DNA of 8,281 nucleotides from DMER01 sp003451645. Its GTDB lineage: Bacteria > Pseudomonadota > Alphaproteobacteria > Micropepsales > Micropepsaceae. Positions within the stretch are counted from its first letter, which is position 1; every line of letters starts with the position of its first letter. The stretch covers positions 1 to 8,281 of the forward strand of contig DALYLR010000076.1 of NCBI GenBank assembly GCA_031976175.1, in the 5' to 3' direction. Both the position numbers and the translations under genes were made by a program. A model generated the notes under the pieces. That model was not told where the DNA came from, searched no databases, and saw only the letters and a program-made list of their open reading frames with translations. Positions 6,316-8,281 of this stretch are shown here, piece by piece.

Positions 6316-7065
6316 ATGCCCAAGCCTACAAAAACCGCCGTGCTTCACCGCATGGTCATGCAAAACCACACTTGCCCTTACGGCCTGAAGTCAAAGCATC
6401 TGCTCAAAACGCGAGGTTACTCCGTCGATGATCGGCACCTCACCACGCGCGAACAGACTGACGCGTTCAAGGCTGAATACGGCGTTGCAACCACCCCACA
6501 GACCTTCATCGATGGCAAGCGGATCGGAGGACATGACGACCTGCGGCGCTACTTCGGGATCAAGGTCCCTGTTCCCGGCGCGACCAGCTATCGCCCGGTA
6601 ATTGCGCTCTTCGCCATGACAGCAGCCATGGCGATGGCCGCTGGCATCGCGGTTGATGGCACAGCCTTCAGCATTCGCGTTGCCGAGTGGTTTATCGCGT
6701 TTAGCATGTGCGTGCTTGCGATGCTCAAACTTCAGAATGTCGACAAGTTCGCGACCATGTTCCTCAATTACGACCTGTTGGCGAAGCGCTGGGTCCCTTA
6801 TGCGACCCTCTATCCCTTCGCTGAAGGCTTGGCCGGTGTCCTGATGGTTTCAGGCCAGCTGCATTGGCTCTCGATACCCGTGGCGCTATTCATTGGGACG
6901 ATCGGTGCAATTTCGGTCTTCAAGGCAGTCTACATCGACAAGCGCGAACTCAAATGCGCTTGCGTCGGTGGCGACAGCAATGTCCCGCTAGGCTTCGTCT
7001 CGTTGACTGAAAATCTAATGATGATGGCAATGGCAATCTGGATGTTATCCAGAGCCATTGGCTAA
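6316..7065 (+). CDS. glutaredoxin-MauE fusion, redox-associated membrane protein
   Basis: A protein of 249 residues. About 1-82 is a glutaredoxin/thioredoxin-like domain with active-site motif C20-PYG, cis-Pro motif TTPQTF (59-64) and the GGHDDL stretch expected to bind glutathione. From about 92 to 249 there are four or five membrane helices of the MauE/DoxX type. A short loop has C214-A-C216 (KCACVGGDSNVPLG), the Cys pair that marks MauE-like proteins. The likely role is passing reducing power to or across the membrane, for example to keep envelope thiols or metal sites reduced. The substrate is not known. The ATG at 6316 is preceded by AAAGGAA (6302-6308). It is the only plus-strand gene here and is driven by the mer-like promoter. 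Confidence 0.85.
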   Translation: MPKPTKTAVLHRMVMQNHTCPYGLKSKHLLKTRGYSVDDRHLTTREQTDAFKAEYGVATTPQTFIDGKRIGGHDDLRRYFGIKVPVPGATSYRPVIALFAMTAAMAMAAGIAVDGTAFSIRVAEWFIAFSMCVLAMLKLQNVDKFATMFLNYDLLAKRWVPYATLYPFAEGLAGVLMVSGQLHWLSIPVALFIGTIGAISVFKAVYIDKRELKCACVGGDSNVPLGFVSLTENLMMMAMAIWMLSRAIG

Positions 7066-7178
7066 AGGTCGCCCGCATAAGAATTGAGAACATCGCCCCT
7101 TAGGCTTTGACCTGCCTAAAAATAATGGGTCGTTGCTCATTATCGATGGGGATAATGCCCCCACCATACACAAGAAAG

Positions 7179-7215
7179 CGGGCGCCCGGTTAGTAACCGG
7201 ACGCCCGCCCTTTTT
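7179..7215 (+). terminator. strong hairpin terminator after the glutaredoxin-MauE gene, possibly bidirectional
   Basis: GCGGGCG-C-CCGGTT (from 7179) pairs with AACCGG-A-CGCCCGC (to 7208) around a short loop, with one mismatch, followed by CCTTTTT. On the minus strand the same stem is followed by TTTCTTG, so it may also stop transcription arriving from the right. It lies about 115 bases after the stop of the plus-strand gene. Confidence 0.8.
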
Positions 7216-7228
7216 GCTCTGGTTATTC

Positions 7229-7238
7229 CCTTACGGAC
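7229..7238 (-). other. possible 3' remnant of a second Cys-Cys peptide gene cut by the assembly gap
   Basis: The ten bases CCTTACGGAC at the left edge of the N run are identical to 7281-7290, which on the minus strand encode the last Cys (in part), Pro and stop codon of the 49-residue peptide. On the minus strand both read GTCCGTAAGG, and both are followed by a terminator hairpin. A chance match at exactly the gap edge is unlikely. Only the tail is visible, so this is a lead, not a gene call. Confidence 0.35.
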
Positions 7239-7248
7239 NNNNNNNNNN
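7239..7248. other. assembly gap (ten N) beside the Cys-Cys peptide gene
   Basis: Ten N of unknown true length, between the T-tract of one terminator and the possible tail of a second peptide gene. A repeat or a strong hairpin would explain why assembly stopped here. Confidence 0.95.
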
Positions 7249-7275
7249 AAAAAAAACCCCGCAAGTGCGGGGTTT
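7249..7275 (-). terminator. rho-independent terminator of the Cys-Cys peptide gene
   Basis: On the minus strand AAACCCCGC, loop ACTT, GCGGGGTTT forms a nine-pair stem directly followed by a run of T that extends to the gap. It starts about seven bases after the stop codon of the 49-residue peptide, which supports that small gene as a real transcription unit. Confidence 0.88.
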
Positions 7276-7282
7276 CCATGCC

Positions 7283-7432
7283 TTACGGACAGCAGCTCAT
7301 GGCCGCATCGCAGCAAGCGAGCACGAGGTCGCAGCAGGACATGGCGAGGGATGCAACCTGATCCGGCGCAGCGGCAAATGCTGCAGAGCTGGATCCGAGC
7401 AGCACGGCTGCAGCGATAATGTACTTTTTCAT
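7283..7432 (-). CDS. 49-residue exported peptide with three Cys-Cys pairs in heptad spacing
   Basis: I do not recognise a named family. The ATG at 7432 is preceded by CGGAG eight bases upstream. Residues 1-20 are a classical Sec signal peptide: MKK, a hydrophobic core, then AFA before the cleavage site. The mature part of about 29 residues has Cys pairs at 33-34, 40-41 and 47-48, in the repeat CCDLVLA-CCDAAMS-CCP, so each pair lies exactly seven residues after the last and is followed by Asp, Asp and Pro. In a helix the pairs would line up on one face; six thiols in so short a chain suggest a periplasmic soft-metal (copper) chelator, by inference only. It lies 33 bases after a Cys-rich CutF-like gene, ends just before a strong terminator, and sits in a copper island. 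The length is below usual gene-calling limits. Confidence 0.8.
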   Translation of the reverse strand: MKKYIIAAAVLLGSSSAAFAAAPDQVASLAMSCCDLVLACCDAAMSCCP

Positions 7433-7465
7433 GATGGTATCTCCGTTGATGTTGAATTGACTGGA

Positions 7466-7795
7466 TCAGCGGCGAATTCGGGGAGGAGGCGGTTCCGGCC
7501 CTGCGTTTGGCGAGGGCGGAGAATTGGCGATAAGCAGGAGAAAGGTGAGCGACGAAAGATCGCGGGCTTCTAGTGACGAAAATCGCGCTGCTGGCAGCGT
7601 CTGGCAAAAGGCGAGACAGTAACTCTGACACTGCTGACGCTCATCATCCATGCAATCATCGCAGCCGCCTGCGTCTGCGCTCATCTCTGCCATGGGGGTA
7701 CAACCGTTCGCTGCATACGTTGCCTCGACGGGCAGCAGCGCGACCAGAAATGCCGCGAGGTAGAGAAAGAGGCGCTGTGTCACTGGATGGACCAT
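7466..7795 (-). CDS. DUF2946/CutF-like exported Cys-rich protein with C-terminal proline run
   Basis: A protein of 109 residues. A Sec signal or anchor (about 7-29, LFLYLAAFLVALL, then AAN) is followed by a Met/Cys part (NGCTPMAEM, CDDCMDDERQQC, QSYCLAFC). A second hydrophobic stretch (about 80-90, LTFLLLIA) leads to a tail ending PEPPPPRIRR. Exported protein, Cys motif, and proline run just before the stop is the layout of the DUF2946-type proteins found in copper operons. One of these, CutF of Rhodobacter, acts as a nascent-chain copper sensor controlling the gene behind it. Here the gene behind is the heptad Cys-Cys peptide, 33 bases away. No strong ribosome-binding site precedes the ATG at 7795; a GTG twelve bases downstream is an alternative start. 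Family assignment is from layout, not from a search. Confidence 0.7.
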   Translation of the reverse strand: MVHPVTQRLFLYLAAFLVALLPVEATYAANGCTPMAEMSADAGGCDDCMDDERQQCQSYCLAFCQTLPAARFSSLEARDLSSLTFLLLIANSPPSPNAGPEPPPPRIRR

Positions 7796-8042
7796 ACTGC
7801 TGGGTTCGGTTTGATCAAAGACTTAGTTACAATCAGCTAGGCAATGCTCCTGCGCACTCGCATCTCGCCTGCCGGCGCCATGATCATGGCTCGCCCCCAT
7901 CAGCCTGCATCCTGCGTGATCAAACACCGTTCGCAAGATTGCGACGCAAATCGCTTATCGCTGTGGTTCATCGCCTTTCTCGCTAGTCCTATCTTCCAAT
8001 GCATCTGATCCTCATCTCATGCGATTGCGGGGGATAATGCCT

Positions 8043-8052
8043 NNNNNNNNNN
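8043..8052. other. assembly gap (ten N) between the efflux pump and the Cys-rich genes
   Basis: Ten N of unknown true length, so genes between the RND pump and the Cys-rich unit could be missing. The twelve bases just before it (GGGGATAATGCC, 8030-8041) also occur at 7148-7159. Confidence 0.95.
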
Positions 8053-8069
8053 ACTGATCATCCCGGACG

Positions 8070-8099
8070 CTAAGATACTCAGTGCGGTCTTATCCTTAG
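8070..8099 (-). terminator. weak stem-loop just after the efflux pump gene
   Basis: On the minus strand CTAAGGATA and TATCTTAG can pair with one bulged base around a 13-base loop, starting one base after the pump stop codon. No run of T follows, so it may be an RNA-stabilising stem or a weak terminator. Confidence 0.3.
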
Positions 8100-8100
8100 T

Positions 8101-8281
8101 TTACGTCATCACGGGTAGAAGCTGCTGACCCTCATTGTCAGGAAAGCGCCTTGCTTCCCGGTCGAGCACAAGCCGGGCGAGCGCGGGCAAGACGACCAAG
8201 GTCAACAGGGTCGCCGAAATCAATCCGCCGATTACCACCGTCGCGATCGGTCGCTGCACTTCCGCCCCTGTGCCGCTTGTC
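8101..8281 (-). CDS. CusA/CzcA-family heavy-metal RND efflux pump, C-terminal end
   Basis: Only the last 59 residues are in the window; the gene runs off the right edge. The reading TGAEVQRPIATVVIGGLISA then TLLTLVVLPALARL is the last membrane helix and the flanking signature of heavy-metal RND pumps, close to CusA and CzcA proteins. The tail (LDREARRFPDNEGQQLLPVMT) is short and polar. Such pumps form a trimer in the inner membrane and, with a CusB-like adaptor and a CusC-like outer-membrane channel, expel Cu(I)/Ag(I) or divalent cations. The visible part does not show which metal; the copper genes around it favour CusA. Any adaptor and channel genes would be upstream, outside the window. Confidence 0.88.
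   Translation of the reverse strand, partial: TSGTGAEVQRPIATVVIGGLISATLLTLVVLPALARLVLDREARRFPDNEGQQLLPVMT

Larger units (their letters stand above)
7796..8100. other. 305-base stretch without a confident gene
   Basis: It contains the ten-N gap at 8043-8052. On the minus strand are two very small ORFs: 34 codons (7900-8004, start MHWKIGLARK, GAGG five bases before the ATG, containing CERC) and 25 codons (7823-7900, start MGASHDHGAG). They overlap as TGATG. The first start resembles MerR proteins and the second resembles CDF transporters, so they could be gene remnants, but they may equally be chance. A perfect palindrome TTTGATCAAA lies at 7810-7819, 14 bases before the start codon of the Cys-rich gene. 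I see no convincing sigma-70 promoter. The plus-strand ORF over this region is a shadow. Confidence 0.5.

Noticed and set aside
7133..7573. Plus-strand ORF of 146 codons across the gap
   Set aside because: It runs through two terminators and the ten N, and is antisense to the 49-residue peptide.
7573..7986. Plus-strand ORF of 137 codons over the Cys-rich gene and intergenic region
   Set aside because: Composition is Arg/Ser/His-rich without motif or ribosome-binding site; the opposite strand has a signal peptide and Cys motif.
1..8281. CRISPR arrays, tRNA or rRNA genes, insertion sequences
   Set aside because: No regularly spaced repeats, no cloverleaf or rRNA-like stretch and no transposase frame or terminal inverted repeats were seen.

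Overview
The window looks like an alphaproteobacterial metal-resistance island, most probably from a sphingomonad. The GC content is high, and the order cnrY/cnrX/cnrH-like, copA, copB, copC, copD, with a nearby MerR / glutaredoxin-MauE pair and a CusA-type efflux pump, is typical of Sphingomonadaceae. This assignment rests on recognised gene content and protein style, not on a search. The sequence is a draft with four runs of ten N (1040-1049, 5152-5161, 7239-7248, 8043-8052).

Left and centre (about 1-5850, minus strand): one long, tightly packed operon. It starts with a regulatory triplet of a single-span anti-sigma factor, a periplasmic metal sensor and an ECF sigma factor, the gene order of cnrYXH. 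The three genes are joined by 4-base ATGA and GTGA overlaps. Behind it lie copA (TAT-exported multicopper oxidase, with a frameshift in its Met/His-rich linker), copB (outer-membrane protein with a His/Met-rich N-terminus), copC (periplasmic copper carrier) and copD (inner-membrane protein). An ECF-type promoter candidate sits just before the triplet. The sensor keeps all five CnrX metal ligands at exact CnrX spacing. Beyond copD is a broken NTF2-like gene.

Middle right (about 5857-7065): a MerR-family regulator (minus) divergent from a glutaredoxin-MauE fusion protein (plus). Between them is a 16-base perfect palindrome, very close to the classical mer operator, in a promoter with a 19-20 base spacer.

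Right (about 7066-8281): a compact unit on the minus strand that conventional ORF thresholds miss in part. It holds a 109-residue exported Cys-rich protein ending in a proline run (DUF2946/CutF-like). Thirty-three bases further on is a 49-residue exported peptide whose mature part is three Cys-Cys pairs spaced exactly seven residues apart, followed by a clear terminator. The gap next to that terminator is edged by ten bases identical to the last codons of this peptide, suggesting a second copy lost in the assembly gap. The 3' end of a CusA/CzcA-type RND pump closes the window.

Together the genes describe envelope copper handling: extracytoplasmic sensing, periplasmic oxidation and sequestration, inner- and outer-membrane proteins, RND efflux, and small exported thiol-rich proteins. 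The least described parts are the heptad Cys-Cys peptide and its coupling to the CutF-like gene.
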